From the NCBI RefSeq assembly GCF_018531465.1, contig NZ_JAHDTF010000017.1:1-64000 (forward strand): DNA of 64,000 nt, given 5' to 3'. Below are positions 35,983-44,622 of this stretch, piece by piece. The stretch comes from Sphaerisporangium fuscum (GTDB taxonomy: Bacteria; Actinomycetota; Actinomycetes; Streptosporangiales; Streptosporangiaceae). The translations under genes were made by a program, and so were the position numbers. The notes under the pieces were generated by a model, which had not been told where the DNA came from, did not search any database, and was given only the letters and a program-made list of their open reading frames with translations. Within the stretch, counting starts at the first letter, position 1. Each line of letters opens with the position of its first letter.

Positions 35983-38655
35983 GTGGCCGATTGGTGGCGA
36001 CGTGCCAGGGTGGTGTCCGTAGTCGGTGCCGGAGCGCTGATTCTGGGCGGCGGGGGATCCGCCCTCGGCGCGTCCGCGGCGCAGGGGGAGGCGGCGGTGC
36101 GGCCGCCGGACGGGGCCGACGGCGCCCAGCTGAGCGTGCGGCTGGTGGGCGTGGCCGATCCGTCGCGGCAGCTCTCGCAGGTACGTCCGGGCGACCTGCT
36201 GCGCTTCCAGGTCAGCCTCCAGGGCTTCGCGCAGCGCGCCCGCCTGGCGGTCGTGGCCACTCCCGGCGAGGCTCTCGCCTCGGTCGGATGCCAGGAGGCC
36301 CTTCCCAAGCCCGCCAAGCCCGACCGCCGGCTTCGGGTGTGCGACATCGCGGAGGCCACGGGCGCCAAGACGGTCGACGTCGGGCTGAAGGTGCCGCAGG
36401 GGGCCCACCGGGTCGGCGTCACCGCCGTGGCCCAGATGCGGAGTCCCGAGGGCGTCCAGTGGATCACCCGCATGGCCGACGTCAAGCTCTACCTCAACGA
36501 CGCGCCGGAGTACGGCGTGGAGAAGATCGTCAGCGGCGGGAGCGCCTCGACCCTCAGCGGTCCCGCCCCCGCGGGCCCCGGCGTCCTCGACCCCGCCCCC
36601 GCCGGCGTGAACGGCGGGGCGACGACGGGCGACGGCGCCGCGGCCGGCCGCGGCACACCCGAGGCCCCGGCGGTCGGCGGCGCGACCGCCTCGACCGTCG
36701 ACGGTCCGGCCGGCCCGACCGCCGGTGGCCCCACCTCGACTGTCAGCGGTCCCGCCGGCTCGACCGCCGGTGGCCCCACCTCGACCGTCAGCGGCCCCGG
36801 CGGTGCGACCGCCGGTGGTCCCACCTCGACCGTCAGCGGTCCCGGCGGTGCGACCGCCGGCGGCCCCGGCTCTACGGTCAGCGATCCCGGCTCTACGGTC
36901 GGTGGTCCTGCCTCGGTCGCCGGTGGCCCTGGCTCTGTGGGCAGTGGTCCTGCCTCGACCGTCAGTGGTCCCGCCGCGGCCGGCCTCATGGCTCTCGGAC
37001 CCGCCCCCACTGCCAAGAACGGCGGCGTCACGGCGGGCGACGGCCTGGAGGCCCGGAACGGCGCAAGCAGCGTCGTCGCGGGGCCGCAGGTCGCGAGTCC
37101 GGCGCCTTCGCAGATCCCCGTCCCGGAGGGCTCGCGGCCGGAGGAGCCGCCGCAGGCGCCGGGTGCGCCGCCGCAGAACGGTGGCCCGGGGCGGCCCCAG
37201 AGCTCCACGCAGGCACGTTCCTTGCCGGAGGCCGCCGACGCGGCCCTCGCCCCTGCTGAGGCGGGGGAGAACGCGGGAAGTGCCGGTTCGCAAGGCTTGG
37301 ATATCTTCGGGAAAAGCGACAAATCCGGTAAAAGCGACTTTGGGCGCTTGCCGAGCGCAAGTGCACGGGCGGCCATCAGAGGGCAATCTCCGGAATCCGC
37401 GGAGATTTTCGCTGGACCCGAAAACGGCATGTCCAGCATGTCCGCCGGAACCCTGCCCTTCCTCCCGTTCCAGCCGCCCCTGAGCCCCGACCGGACACCG
37501 GCCGATTCCCGTCCCGGCCAGCTCACGCCGGGACAGGAGGATTACAGTCCTGGTCAGCTCGCGGCGGGACAGGAGGGCGCGCGTCCTGGCCAGCTGGTGC
37601 CGGGGCAGCAGGGCCACCGTCCCGGCCAGGGGGTGCCGGGGCAGGGGGCTTCTGGTTTCGGGCAGGTGGGGCAGTCTGCCGGGCAGGGGACGGAGGGGAG
37701 GTCGCGTTCGCAGGCCGGGCAGGCGCCGGGGCAGGGCGCGTCGGGTTCCCTCGGGCGTGACGTTCCGGCGGTCCGTTCACACCCGCAGGTTCGGAGCTCC
37801 GGTGGCCCTTCCGAGTCGCCGTACGGGTCCTCGCGGGCAGCGGCAGGCAAGGCCGGCAGGCGCGCCCAGGTCCCGCATCCGGCGCCCGGTGTCACCGCCA
37901 GGCCGCCGAAGCACCAGCGGCCGCCGGTGTTCACCGGCGCCCTGCCGGCGCCCATGGCGCTCCAGGCGCCGATGCCCGTCCCGATGGCGCCGGGTGGGGC
38001 CGGGAGCAACGGCAAGATCCGGCTGCCTCGGGCGAACGCCATGCCTCCGGGCCCCGCTCTCGTCCCGGTTCCGGGCGCCGGCCAGGCGTACGGCCCCATG
38101 ATCGCCGCCGGCGCCGGCGCCGGTGCGATGCCGGTGCCCGGCAGGCCCGGCGCGCCAGGCCAGGTCCGGCCCGGCATGCCGGGCCAGATGCCGCCCGGCG
38201 CGCCCGGCCAGGTCCAGCCGGGCATGCCCGGCCAGCCGCAGCCGGGCATGTCGGGACAGCCGCAGCCGGGCATGCCGGGTCAGGTTCCCGGTCAGGTTCT
38301 GCCCGGGATGCCGGGGCAGCCCCAGTTCGGCATGCCCGGGAAGCCGGGGCAGCCCGGAGTGCCCGGGCAACTCGGGATGCCCGGGCAGCCTGGGATGCCC
38401 GGAGTGCCGGGGCAGGGGGCGGTGCCGGGCATGGCTCAGGTCCCGCCGCTGGGTGCGCCGCTGCCCCAGGAGATCCGCCCCGAGAAGCCCCGGCTCATGG
38501 CCGACAGCGGTCGTGAGAACCTGGAGATCGTCCGTGGCCTGCCCGCCGCCGTGGCCGCCGTCGTGGTCCTGCTCGGCGCGCTGGCCGTCCAGATGAAGCT
38601 GCGCCGGCGGAGGGCCGCCAAGAAATCAGAGCCGCGAGAGGAACTCTCCGCCTGA
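35983..38655 (+). CDS. Large collagen-like repeat surface protein with C-terminal anchor
   Basis: An 890-aa protein. A signal peptide ([20 protein letters not shown]) leads to a folded domain at about 35-185 with paired cysteines ([20 protein letters not shown]). The rest is repetitive: [15 protein letters not shown] units at about 240-345, GQ-rich PGQLxPGQ units at about 505-570, and [13 protein letters not shown] collagen-like triplets at about 720-825. Residues about 848-870 form the C-terminal transmembrane helix ([17 protein letters not shown]) followed by a basic tail, so it is likely anchored in the membrane with a wall-spanning stalk. I chose GTG 35983, with GGGGAG upstream; a GTG at 35938 would add 15 residues and spoil the signal peptide. 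Confidence 0.8.
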   Translation: MADWWRRARVVSVVGAGALILGGGGSALGASAAQGEAAVRPPDGADGAQLSVRLVGVADPSRQLSQVRPGDLLRFQVSLQGFAQRARLAVVATPGEALASVGCQEALPKPAKPDRRLRVCDIAEATGAKTVDVGLKVPQGAHRVGVTAVAQMRSPEGVQWITRMADVKLYLNDAPEYGVEKIVSGGSASTLSGPAPAGPGVLDPAPAGVNGGATTGDGAAAGRGTPEAPAVGGATASTVDGPAGPTAGGPTSTVSGPAGSTAGGPTSTVSGPGGATAGGPTSTVSGPGGATAGGPGSTVSDPGSTVGGPASVAGGPGSVGSGPASTVSGPAAAGLMALGPAPTAKNGGVTAGDGLEARNGASSVVAGPQVASPAPSQIPVPEGSRPEEPPQAPGAPPQNGGPGRPQSSTQARSLPEAADAALAPAEAGENAGSAGSQGLDIFGKSDKSGKSDFGRLPSASARAAIRGQSPESAEIFAGPENGMSSMSAGTLPFLPFQPPLSPDRTPADSRPGQLTPGQEDYSPGQLAAGQEGARPGQLVPGQQGHRPGQGVPGQGASGFGQVGQSAGQGTEGRSRSQAGQAPGQGASGSLGRDVPAVRSHPQVRSSGGPSESPYGSSRAAAGKAGRRAQVPHPAPGVTARPPKHQRPPVFTGALPAPMALQAPMPVPMAPGGAGSNGKIRLPRANAMPPGPALVPVPGAGQAYGPMIAAGAGAGAMPVPGRPGAPGQVRPGMPGQMPPGAPGQVQPGMPGQPQPGMSGQPQPGMPGQVPGQVLPGMPGQPQFGMPGKPGQPGVPGQLGMPGQPGMPGVPGQGAVPGMAQVPPLGAPLPQEIRPEKPRLMADSGRENLEIVRGLPAAVAAVVVLLGALAVQMKLRRRRAAKKSEPREELSA
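36714..36995 (+). repeat. Degenerate 42-bp direct repeats inside the surface-protein gene
   Basis: In-frame units encode [15 protein letters not shown]. Three nearly identical copies (around 36720-36850) are followed by decayed copies with [18 protein letters not shown] and [11 protein letters not shown]. They probably expand and contract by slippage. Confidence 0.75.
38140..38430 (+). repeat. Collagen-like Pro-Gly repeat block in the surface-protein gene
   Basis: Units of 18-30 bp encode GxPGQ motifs ([36 protein letters not shown] and similar). Gly recurs with a mixed period of about three, so the product could form a flexible stalk rather than a strict collagen triple helix. Confidence 0.7.
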
Positions 38656-38661
38656 ACGCCC

Positions 38662-38708
38662 TTTACTGTTCCTTTTGCCGAACTAGTATTTCCCTAGTTC
38701 AATTGGCA
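38662..38708 (+). promoter_or_regulatory. Promoter overlapped by a perfect dyad, second surface-protein gene
   Basis: TTTACT (38662-38667) and TAGTAT (38684-38689) form a promoter with a 16-bp spacer. A perfect 7-bp inverted repeat, GAACTAG (38680-38686) and CTAGTTC (38694-38700) around 7 nt, covers the -10 element, a repressor-like position. TGCC (38676-38679) and GGCA (38705-38708) could extend the stem with a bulge. Confidence 0.5.
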
Positions 38709-38733
38709 GAGGTATCGGTCTGGAGGGCGAACG

Positions 38734-40143
38734 GTGAGCGGACGCGCACGTGTGACTGCCGCGTCCGCAGTGGTCGCATCTCTCGGCTTGACCGGCGCCG
38801 TGCTCTTCGCCACGGCGCCGATGACCACCTTCCGGGCCGACGCCGCGCAGGTCGCGGCGGCCGACCCCACCCAGATCGAGCCGACCGATCCGACGATCAC
38901 CGACGACACCGGTGACCCCGAGGCCGAGCCGACGGTGACGGTCACCATCACCGAGAGTCCCGACCCGACGGTCACCAAGACCACGACGGTCACCCCGAAG
39001 CCGACGAAGAAGCCGACCAAGTCGCCGACGGCCAGCAAGTCGCCCAAGCCGACCAAGTCCCCCACGTCGGCCAAGACCTCACCGGTGGTGCCTCCGCCGG
39101 CGGCGATCGAGACCCCGCCGTCCAGCACCCCGCTGATCCCCTCCAGCACCCCGCTGGTGCCCAGCACGCCGGCCGAGAGCCCCGCGCCCGACCCGCAGAT
39201 CTCGCTCGCGCTGGCGTCGCCCACACCGACCCCCTCCCCGTCCGAGACGCCGAGCTCGTCCTTCGATGAGCCCACGCCCGACTCGGTGCCCATCGAGATC
39301 CGTAACGCGTCCCCCGAGTACGACCAGCTCACCCTCAGCAGGAAGCTCGCGATCCCGGGCGTGCTGCTGGCCGTCCTGGTGATGCTGGGCATCCTGGTCT
39401 TCGAGGGCAGGATCCGCCGGGTCGCGCACGCGGCGGCGATCCGCAAGGCCGGGCCGCGCGGCCGGGGCAGGAGCCGGGGCGACGACTTCCCCGGCCAGCC
39501 GATGCCGGGCTACCCCGTCTTCCAGGGCGGCATGGCGTACGCGCCGATCATCAGCTTCGTCCCCGTCCAGGGCTATCCGGCGCCGGGGCAGACGCACCCG
39601 GGCGGTCCGGGGTACGTCCCGGGTCAGGGATACGTGCCGGGTGAGGGGTATGTCGGCGGGCACGGATTCGTCCCCGGTCAGACCTACCCGCCGATGTCCG
39701 AGCACGGCTTCCCGGTTCCGCACGACCCGCAGGCGTACGGCGCGGCGTACGAGCAGGGCCTCGCCGGCCCGGTCGCGCTGCCGGCCGCCGGGCCCGCCGA
39801 GCCCTGGCCGCGCGCCGACCAGGCGGATGCCACCGCGACCTTCCCCGCCGTCGGGGAGCAGCCCGGGGCGGGGCAGCCAGGGCCCGCACAGGACAGCACC
39901 GCGGCCTTCCCCGCCGTCGGCGAACAGCCCGGGGCGGGGCTCGCGCAGGACGCCGCGTCCCCGTCCGGCCCCGTGGCCGGTCCGGCGGACGGGCCCGCGC
40001 CGTCGTCCCCGGCGACCGACGGCGCGACCCTGTGGGGACCGCTCCCCACGCCCCCGGCGGCGGGCGGCGCGCCCGGTGCGGCGACCCCCGACGCCAAGCC
40101 CCGTCGCGGCCTCCTCGGCCGCTTCCGCCGCGACCCTTCCTGA
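38734..40143 (+). CDS. Membrane-anchored Thr/Pro-rich surface protein with Gly/Pro cytoplasmic tail
   Basis: A 469-aa protein. The signal sequence is at about residues 1-33 (AASAVVASLGLTGAVLFATA). The outer part at about 35-190 is rich in Thr, Ser, Pro and Lys, with TVTKTTTVTPKPTKKPTKS-type runs, and may be glycosylated. A transmembrane helix lies at about 206-226 (LAIPGVLLAVLVMLGILVF), then a basic flank and a long tail with Gly/Pro/Tyr repeats (GYVPGQGYVPGEGYVGGHG) and two copies of ATFPAVGEQPGAG. The layout echoes the larger surface protein upstream but in reverse order. GTG 38734 follows GGAGGGCGAACG. Function unknown; the pair may work together. Confidence 0.75.
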   Translation: MSGRARVTAASAVVASLGLTGAVLFATAPMTTFRADAAQVAAADPTQIEPTDPTITDDTGDPEAEPTVTVTITESPDPTVTKTTTVTPKPTKKPTKSPTASKSPKPTKSPTSAKTSPVVPPPAAIETPPSSTPLIPSSTPLVPSTPAESPAPDPQISLALASPTPTPSPSETPSSSFDEPTPDSVPIEIRNASPEYDQLTLSRKLAIPGVLLAVLVMLGILVFEGRIRRVAHAAAIRKAGPRGRGRSRGDDFPGQPMPGYPVFQGGMAYAPIISFVPVQGYPAPGQTHPGGPGYVPGQGYVPGEGYVGGHGFVPGQTYPPMSEHGFPVPHDPQAYGAAYEQGLAGPVALPAAGPAEPWPRADQADATATFPAVGEQPGAGQPGPAQDSTAAFPAVGEQPGAGLAQDAASPSGPVAGPADGPAPSSPATDGATLWGPLPTPPAAGGAPGAATPDAKPRRGLLGRFRRDPS

Positions 40144-40151
40144 CCCGCCCG

Positions 40152-41351
40152 CTACTGGGTGGCGAGGGCGACCGTGGGGGACAGCCGGGCGGCGCGCATG
40201 GCCGGGTAGAGCCCCGCGATCGTGCCGATGACCAGCGTCGCGCCGATCCCGCCGCCCAGCGCCCACGGTGGTACGACGGCCGGCCAGCCGCGTGACAGCG
40301 CGTACGCCGTGGTGGCCAGCGCCCCGGCCATCGAGCCGAAGATGCCGCCGAGCGCCGACAGCAGCAGCGATTCGGCCAGGAACTGGATCCGCACCTGCCC
40401 CCGCGTCGCCCCCAGGGACCGCCGCAGGCCGATCTCCCGGCGCCGCTCCAGCACGGAGATCACCATGGTGTTGGCCACTCCCACGCCTCCGACCAGCAGC
40501 GCCACCGCGCCGAGGCCGAGCAGGAGGTTGGTGAAGGCGCCCGCGGCCGCGGCCCTGGCGGCCAGCGCGTCCGACGGTCTGCTGACCTGGACCTCGTTCG
40601 GGTTCTCGGGGTTGACGGTGCGCGGCAGTACGTCCCGTACGGCCTCGACGGACTCCTCGGCCGAGCGCTCGTAGATCGTTGTGGCGTATCCGTCGAAGTC
40701 CAGGTACTTCTCGGCGGCCGGGAAGCCGACGAGGGCCGAGCGTTCGATCTCGGGGGCCAGCGGCATCGGGTCCAGGATGCCGATCACGGTGAACCACCGG
40801 TCGCCCATCCACACCCGCACACCCGTCCTGGTGATGCCGAGCCGGGCGGCGGCCTCCGAGCCGAGGACGACGGCGGGTTGCCGTCCGGTGGCGTCGTTGA
40901 GCCATGTCCCCTTCGCGACACGGCCCTCCAGGGTGGTCAGCAGCTCGGTGCTCGCGGCCTGGACGGTGATGCCTCCCGTGACGGCCTCGGGGATGCGGTC
41001 GGTGCGCCGGACGCTGGTGTCGACGGAGCCGGTGGCCGACGCCGTCCGTACCGGGCCGATCCGTTCGACCATGTCGAGCGCGGTGGTGGGCAGCTTCGCG
41101 TCCTCCCCGAACAGGGTGCGGCCGGGGGAGACGGTGAGCAGGTTGGTGCCGAGCCGGTCGAGCTGGCGCAGCAGTTGCTCCCGGGACGAGGACGAGATGC
41201 CGATCACGGCGATCATGGTGGCGATGCCGATCGCGATGCCGAGCGCCGACAGGACCACCCGGGTCGGCCGCGCCCGCAGCCCGGCCGCGCCGACCCGCAG
41301 CACATCCGGTGGCCCGAGCCGCGCGGGGCGGAGCCGCCGCTCGCCAGTCAC
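40152..41351 (-). CDS. MacB-like ABC transporter permease
   Basis: A 399-aa permease of the MacB/FtsX type (four helices). Helix 1 is at about 25-45 (VVLSALGIAIGIATMIAVIG), followed by a large extracytoplasmic MacB-PCD domain with EQLLRQLDRLGTNLLTVSPG at its start. The C-terminal FtsX domain has three helices, starting VALLVGGVGVANTMVISVLERRREIGLRR (typical intracellular motif), and ends TVALATQ. GTG 41351 is chosen because AAAGGGGGG lies upstream and because it overlaps the TGA of the 57-aa ORF (GTGA). Works with the ATPase and adaptor at 41.5-43.3 kb to move a molecule out of the membrane. Confidence 0.88.
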   Translation of the reverse strand: MTGERRLRPARLGPPDVLRVGAAGLRARPTRVVLSALGIAIGIATMIAVIGISSSSREQLLRQLDRLGTNLLTVSPGRTLFGEDAKLPTTALDMVERIGPVRTASATGSVDTSVRRTDRIPEAVTGGITVQAASTELLTTLEGRVAKGTWLNDATGRQPAVVLGSEAAARLGITRTGVRVWMGDRWFTVIGILDPMPLAPEIERSALVGFPAAEKYLDFDGYATTIYERSAEESVEAVRDVLPRTVNPENPNEVQVSRPSDALAARAAAAGAFTNLLLGLGAVALLVGGVGVANTMVISVLERRREIGLRRSLGATRGQVRIQFLAESLLLSALGGIFGSMAGALATTAYALSRGWPAVVPPWALGGGIGATLVIGTIAGLYPAMRAARLSPTVALATQ

Positions 41352-41521
41352 GTCCGCCCCCCTTTCCACTCGCCGGCCCCGCCGCCGCGGCGACGCTTCG
41401 TGGCCGCGGTGCCGATCCCGTCGACCCGCCGATGCTTCGTGATCGCGATGCCGATCCCGCCGTCGCGCCGACGCTTTATGGCCGCGGTGCCGATCCCGTC
41501 TTCACGCCGATGGCACGTCAT
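41348..41521 (-). CDS. Candidate 57-aa repeat ORF between ATPase and permease
   Basis: ATG 41521 overlaps the ATPase stop (ATGA), and its TGA overlaps the permease GTG (GTGA), so it is joined on both sides by the usual coupling geometry. The product is basic and made of three 13-residue units, of the type [26 protein letters not shown] and [13 protein letters not shown], then [11 protein letters not shown]. No known domain. Because it is encoded by exact 39-bp repeats, it may have arisen from slippage that keeps frame. Translation is likely; a function is not. Confidence 0.4.
   Translation of the reverse strand: MTCHRREDGIGTAAIKRRRDGGIGIAITKHRRVDGIGTAATKRRRGGGAGEWKGGRT
41388..41504 (-). repeat. 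Three tandem 39-bp repeats
   Basis: Units at 41388-41426, 41427-41465 and 41466-41504 are each exactly 39 bp and share CGCCGAYGCTT and GCCGATCCCG. A 7-bp start of a fourth unit follows (41505). 39 bp is 13 codons, so copy number changes would not alter the frame. Confidence 0.85.
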
Positions 41522-42240
41522 GTCCGGACCCCCTTCGTGATCTCCGTTGGGCGGTGGGTGCCGTCGCCCTCGTCGGTGACGATGCGGCCGTCGCGGACGC
41601 GGACCCGGCGGGGGCACCACTCGGCGATCTCCGCGTCGTGCGTGATGATCGCGATGGTGGTCCCCGCCGCGTGCAGGTCCCGCAGCACGCCCAGGACCTC
41701 GGCCCCCGCGGCGGAGTCGAGGTTCCCGGTGGGTTCGTCGGCCAGCAGCAGCGGCGGGTCGCCCGCGACGGCGCGGGCCACCGCGACCCGCTGCTGCTCG
41801 CCGCCCGACAGCTGGTTCGGCCGGTGTCCCAGCCGGTGGCCGAGCCCGACCCGTTCCAGCGCCGCCGCGGCCCGCTCGCGCCGTTCCCGCCGGGGGACAC
41901 CGCTGTACAGCAGGCCCTCGGCCACGTTGTCCAGCGCGCTCACCCCCGGGGCCAGGTGGAACTGCTGGAAGACGAACCCCAGCGTCCGGCCGCGCAGGGC
42001 CGACAGCTCGCGGTCGGACAGCTCCGCGACGTCGTACCCGTCGATGCGGACGGTGCCGCTGCTCGGCCGGTCCAGGGTTCCGATCATGTGGAGCATGGTG
42101 GACTTGCCGGAACCGGACGGACCCACGATGGCGAGCAGTTCGCCGCCCGCCACCGTCAGGTCCACGCCGCGCAGTGCCTGGACGTGGCCGCCGTACACCT
42201 TCGTCACCGCGCGGAGCTCCACGATGGACGACGCGCTCAT
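41518..42240 (-). CDS. MacB-type ABC transporter ATP-binding protein
   Basis: A 240-aa ABC ATPase of the LolD/MacB group. Walker A is GPSGSGKST at about 40-48, the signature is [15 protein letters not shown], Walker [13 protein letters not shown], and the H-loop ITHD. It powers the FtsX-type permease. ATG 42240 overlaps the adaptor stop by 4 bp; its own stop overlaps the small repeat ORF. High coding quality. Confidence 0.93.
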   Translation of the reverse strand: MSASSIVELRAVTKVYGGHVQALRGVDLTVAGGELLAIVGPSGSGKSTMLHMIGTLDRPSSGTVRIDGYDVAELSDRELSALRGRTLGFVFQQFHLAPGVSALDNVAEGLLYSGVPRRERRERAAAALERVGLGHRLGHRPNQLSGGEQQRVAVARAVAGDPPLLLADEPTGNLDSAAGAEVLGVLRDLHAAGTTIAIITHDAEIAEWCPRRVRVRDGRIVTDEGDGTHRPTEITKGVRT

Positions 42241-43298
42241 TCGGCCGGCACCCCGACCTTCGTGCCCTCCGACAGGCCGGCGCCGGTGATCTCCACCTTG
42301 CCGCCGCCGAACGCGCCGGTCTCCACGGGCACGATGTGGGTACGCCCGGCCTCCACCACCTCGACGCCGAACCCGCCCTCGCGCAGCGCCAGCAGCGCCT
42401 CCACCGGCACGGCGAGCACGTTCCTGTGCCGCTCGCTCTCCATTTCCACGTCCACGGGGGCCTGGTCGAGCCGGGTCTTCGGGGCCTTGGTGAGGGTGAT
42501 GTCGACGTCGATGGTGGTCTTGCCGCTCTGGTCCTGGCCGGAGCTCGCCTTGGCGACCGCGCCGACCGAGCTGATCTTCCCGGTCACGGTCTCGCCGCCG
42601 GGCAGCTCCACCTTCACCTTGGCGCCCTTGCGGGCGAGCGTCTGGTCGGCGGTGTCGAGGTCGACGTGCACGAGCCGGCGGACGCCGCTGACGGTGAGGA
42701 CCGGCCGTCCGGGCTGGACGCGGTCGCCGACCTCGACCTTGGCCTCGGTGACCCGCGCCACCCCTGGCAGGAACACCACCTGCGAGCCGTCGACCCGGCC
42801 GGTCTCCGGCAGTCCCCGGTCGTCCTGCCACTCCTTGACCGTCAGGTAGGTGGCGTAGCTGAAGTGGTCGTCCACGGTGAGGTACTCCCCGTACCCGAGG
42901 GCCTTGAGGTTGCGCTCCAGCTGCTCCACGTCCGGCCCGTCCGAGACGCCCTCCCGCAGCTCACGGTAGAGCGGCAGCCTGCCGTACATGAGGACCACCG
43001 GCTTGCGGTCCACCTTGAGCAGCGGGCGGCCGCGGCGGACCACCGCGCCCTCGTCGGCGACCCAGGTGACGGTGCCGGAGGCGTCCGTGCTCAGGTGGCG
43101 CTCCCCGGAGTAGGTGAGCGAGCCGTCGACGGTCTTGGTGTCCACGAGGTCCTCGCGGGTGACCGCCGCCGTGGCCGGCGCGGCCGCCGTACGGGGCGTC
43201 GCCGCGCCGCTGCCGGGTTGGCCGAACGTCACCACCGCCGCCCAGGCGGCGGCGACCGCGAGCAGGCCGGCGCCGGTGACGGTCAGAGCCTTCCTCAT
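42237..43298 (-). CDS. HlyD/MacA-like adaptor with peptidoglycan-binding insert
   Basis: A 353-aa membrane-fusion protein of Gram-positive MacB-type transporters. An N-terminal signal/anchor is at about 5-25 ([20 protein letters not shown]). A barrel-sandwich domain is split by a segment ([26 protein letters not shown], then [17 protein letters not shown]) that is the classical peptidoglycan-binding domain 1. After it come [18 protein letters not shown] and [16 protein letters not shown]. It probably connects the permease to the wall. Overlaps both neighbours by 4 bp. Confidence 0.88.
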   Translation of the reverse strand: MRKALTVTGAGLLAVAAAWAAVVTFGQPGSGAATPRTAAAPATAAVTREDLVDTKTVDGSLTYSGERHLSTDASGTVTWVADEGAVVRRGRPLLKVDRKPVVLMYGRLPLYRELREGVSDGPDVEQLERNLKALGYGEYLTVDDHFSYATYLTVKEWQDDRGLPETGRVDGSQVVFLPGVARVTEAKVEVGDRVQPGRPVLTVSGVRRLVHVDLDTADQTLARKGAKVKVELPGGETVTGKISSVGAVAKASSGQDQSGKTTIDVDITLTKAPKTRLDQAPVDVEMESERHRNVLAVPVEALLALREGGFGVEVVEAGRTHIVPVETGAFGGGKVEITGAGLSEGTKVGVPAE

Positions 43299-43816
43299 GA
43301 CGGGCCTCCGCCCGGCGCGAACTCCTTGCACGCCTCGTTGGCGGCGTCGACCTTCTCCTTCGGGGTCCCCGCCGGGATGTTGATCTCGACCCTGCCGTCG
43401 GCGGCCGGGTCCTTCATGGGGATGCCGTGCTCGCGCATGCACTGGGCGAACTTGAGCATCTGGTCCTGCATCTTCGGGTCGGGCTTGCCCGCCTTGTCGC
43501 CGACCACGGCGTCCATGAAGTGCTTGCACGCCTGCTGGGCGTCGGCGATCTTCTGCTGGTCCCCCTTGCCGCCCTGGATGCGGATAGCCCCGTCGGAGCC
43601 GGGGTCCTTCATGTCGACGCCGTGCTCGCGCATGCACTGGGCGAACTTGATCCCCGCCTCCTTGCGGTCGGTGGAGCCCGGACCCGACGCCGAGGCGGCG
43701 GGTTTCGCCGTACCGCCGCCCGCGCTCGCCACGCCGTCGTTCCCGGCGGGCGCACCACACGCGCCCAGCGCCAGCAGAAGCGGGACGGCGGCCAGTATCG
43801 GTCGGATCGCCTTCAT
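43295..43816 (-). CDS. Lipoprotein with duplicated CMREHG motif
   Basis: A 173-aa lipoprotein: a signal peptide with lipobox LALGAC at about 16-21, a disordered Ala/Gly linker, and then a duplicated module: KFAQCMREHGVDMKDPGSDG near 60-80 and KFAQCMREHGIPMKDPAADG near 120-140. Each module has a Cys, His and two acidic residues, so metal or ligand binding is plausible. Such proteins commonly lead MacAB-like operons in actinobacteria. ATG 43816 has GAGGAGTGAC upstream. First gene of the transporter operon, divergent from the response regulator. Confidence 0.78.
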   Translation of the reverse strand: MKAIRPILAAVPLLLALGACGAPAGNDGVASAGGGTAKPAASASGPGSTDRKEAGIKFAQCMREHGVDMKDPGSDGAIRIQGGKGDQQKIADAQQACKHFMDAVVGDKAGKPDPKMQDQMLKFAQCMREHGIPMKDPAADGRVEINIPAGTPKEKVDAANEACKEFAPGGGPS

Positions 43817-43968
43817 GACTGTCACTCCTCGGCACCGCGGGTCGTTCGCCACGCGGTGCGAGACACACTTCAGCCGTGCCGGTGCTAAACGCGGATAAGC
43901 CAGAGATCGCCTTACTCGCGGCTAACACCCGATCCGCCACCCTCGGTCGCAGAGGGAAGGGGCCGAGG

Positions 43969-44622
43969 ATGCGGGTGCTGGTCGTCGAGGACGAGGAGGA
44001 GCTGGCCGACGTCATCGCGCGCGGTCTGCGGCTGCACGCGATGGCCGTCGACGTCGTCTACGACGGCGAAGAGGCGTTGGAGATGGCCGCCTACGTCCAC
44101 TACGACGTCGTCGTGCTGGACCGCGACCTGCCCGAGGTCCACGGGGACGAGGTCTGCCGCGAACTGGCGGCCGGGAACGCGGCCGACCGCATCCTCATGC
44201 TGACGGCCGCCGGGCAGATCCGCGACCGCGTCGACGGGCTGTCGCTGGGCGCTGACGACTACCTGACCAAGCCGTTCGCCTTCGCCGAGCTGGTCGCGCG
44301 GATCCGTGCCCTGTCCCGCCGGGCGCCGCGCACGCCTCCGTCCACGCTCCAGCGGGCAGGGATCACCCTGGACCCCGCTCGCCGTACCGTCAGCCGTGAC
44401 GGACGGGAGGTCGCGCTCAACCGCAAGGAGTTCGACGTGCTGCACGAGCTGCTCCGCGCCGAGGGGCGGCTGGTCACCGCGGCCGAGCTGCGCAGGACCG
44501 TGTGGGACGAGTACGCCGACGCCGGCAGCGGGGTCCTGCGCGTCACGATCACCTCCCTGCGCAGGAAGCTGGGCGTCCCGGTGCTGATCGAGAACGAGCC
44601 CGGCAAGGGGTACCGGCTGTGA
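43969..44622 (+). CDS. OmpR-family response regulator
   Basis: A 217-aa regulator: receiver domain 1-115 with the acidic pair VVEDEEE, phosphoacceptor Asp in VVVLDRDLPEV (about 51) and Lys in YLTKPF; winged-helix DNA-binding domain about 125-217, ending NEPGKGYRL. ATG 43969 has GGAAGGGG upstream. It starts divergently from the lipoprotein/ABC operon, so it probably controls that operon; GCTAAAC (43884) and GCTAACA (43921) in the gap are possible half-sites. Followed by its kinase with GTGA overlap. Confidence 0.92.
   Translation: MRVLVVEDEEELADVIARGLRLHAMAVDVVYDGEEALEMAAYVHYDVVVLDRDLPEVHGDEVCRELAAGNAADRILMLTAAGQIRDRVDGLSLGADDYLTKPFAFAELVARIRALSRRAPRTPPSTLQRAGITLDPARRTVSRDGREVALNRKEFDVLHELLRAEGRLVTAAELRRTVWDEYADAGSGVLRVTITSLRRKLGVPVLIENEPGKGYRL

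Noticed and set aside
35929-37617. Minus-strand ORF opposite the surface-protein gene
   Set aside because: Shadow of the repeats; Arg/Gly-rich, no domain, no ribosome binding site.
23797-40143. Integrative conjugative element
   Set aside because: No integrase, excisionase, relaxase, replication gene or flanking direct repeat was found, and both sides are chromosomal genes.
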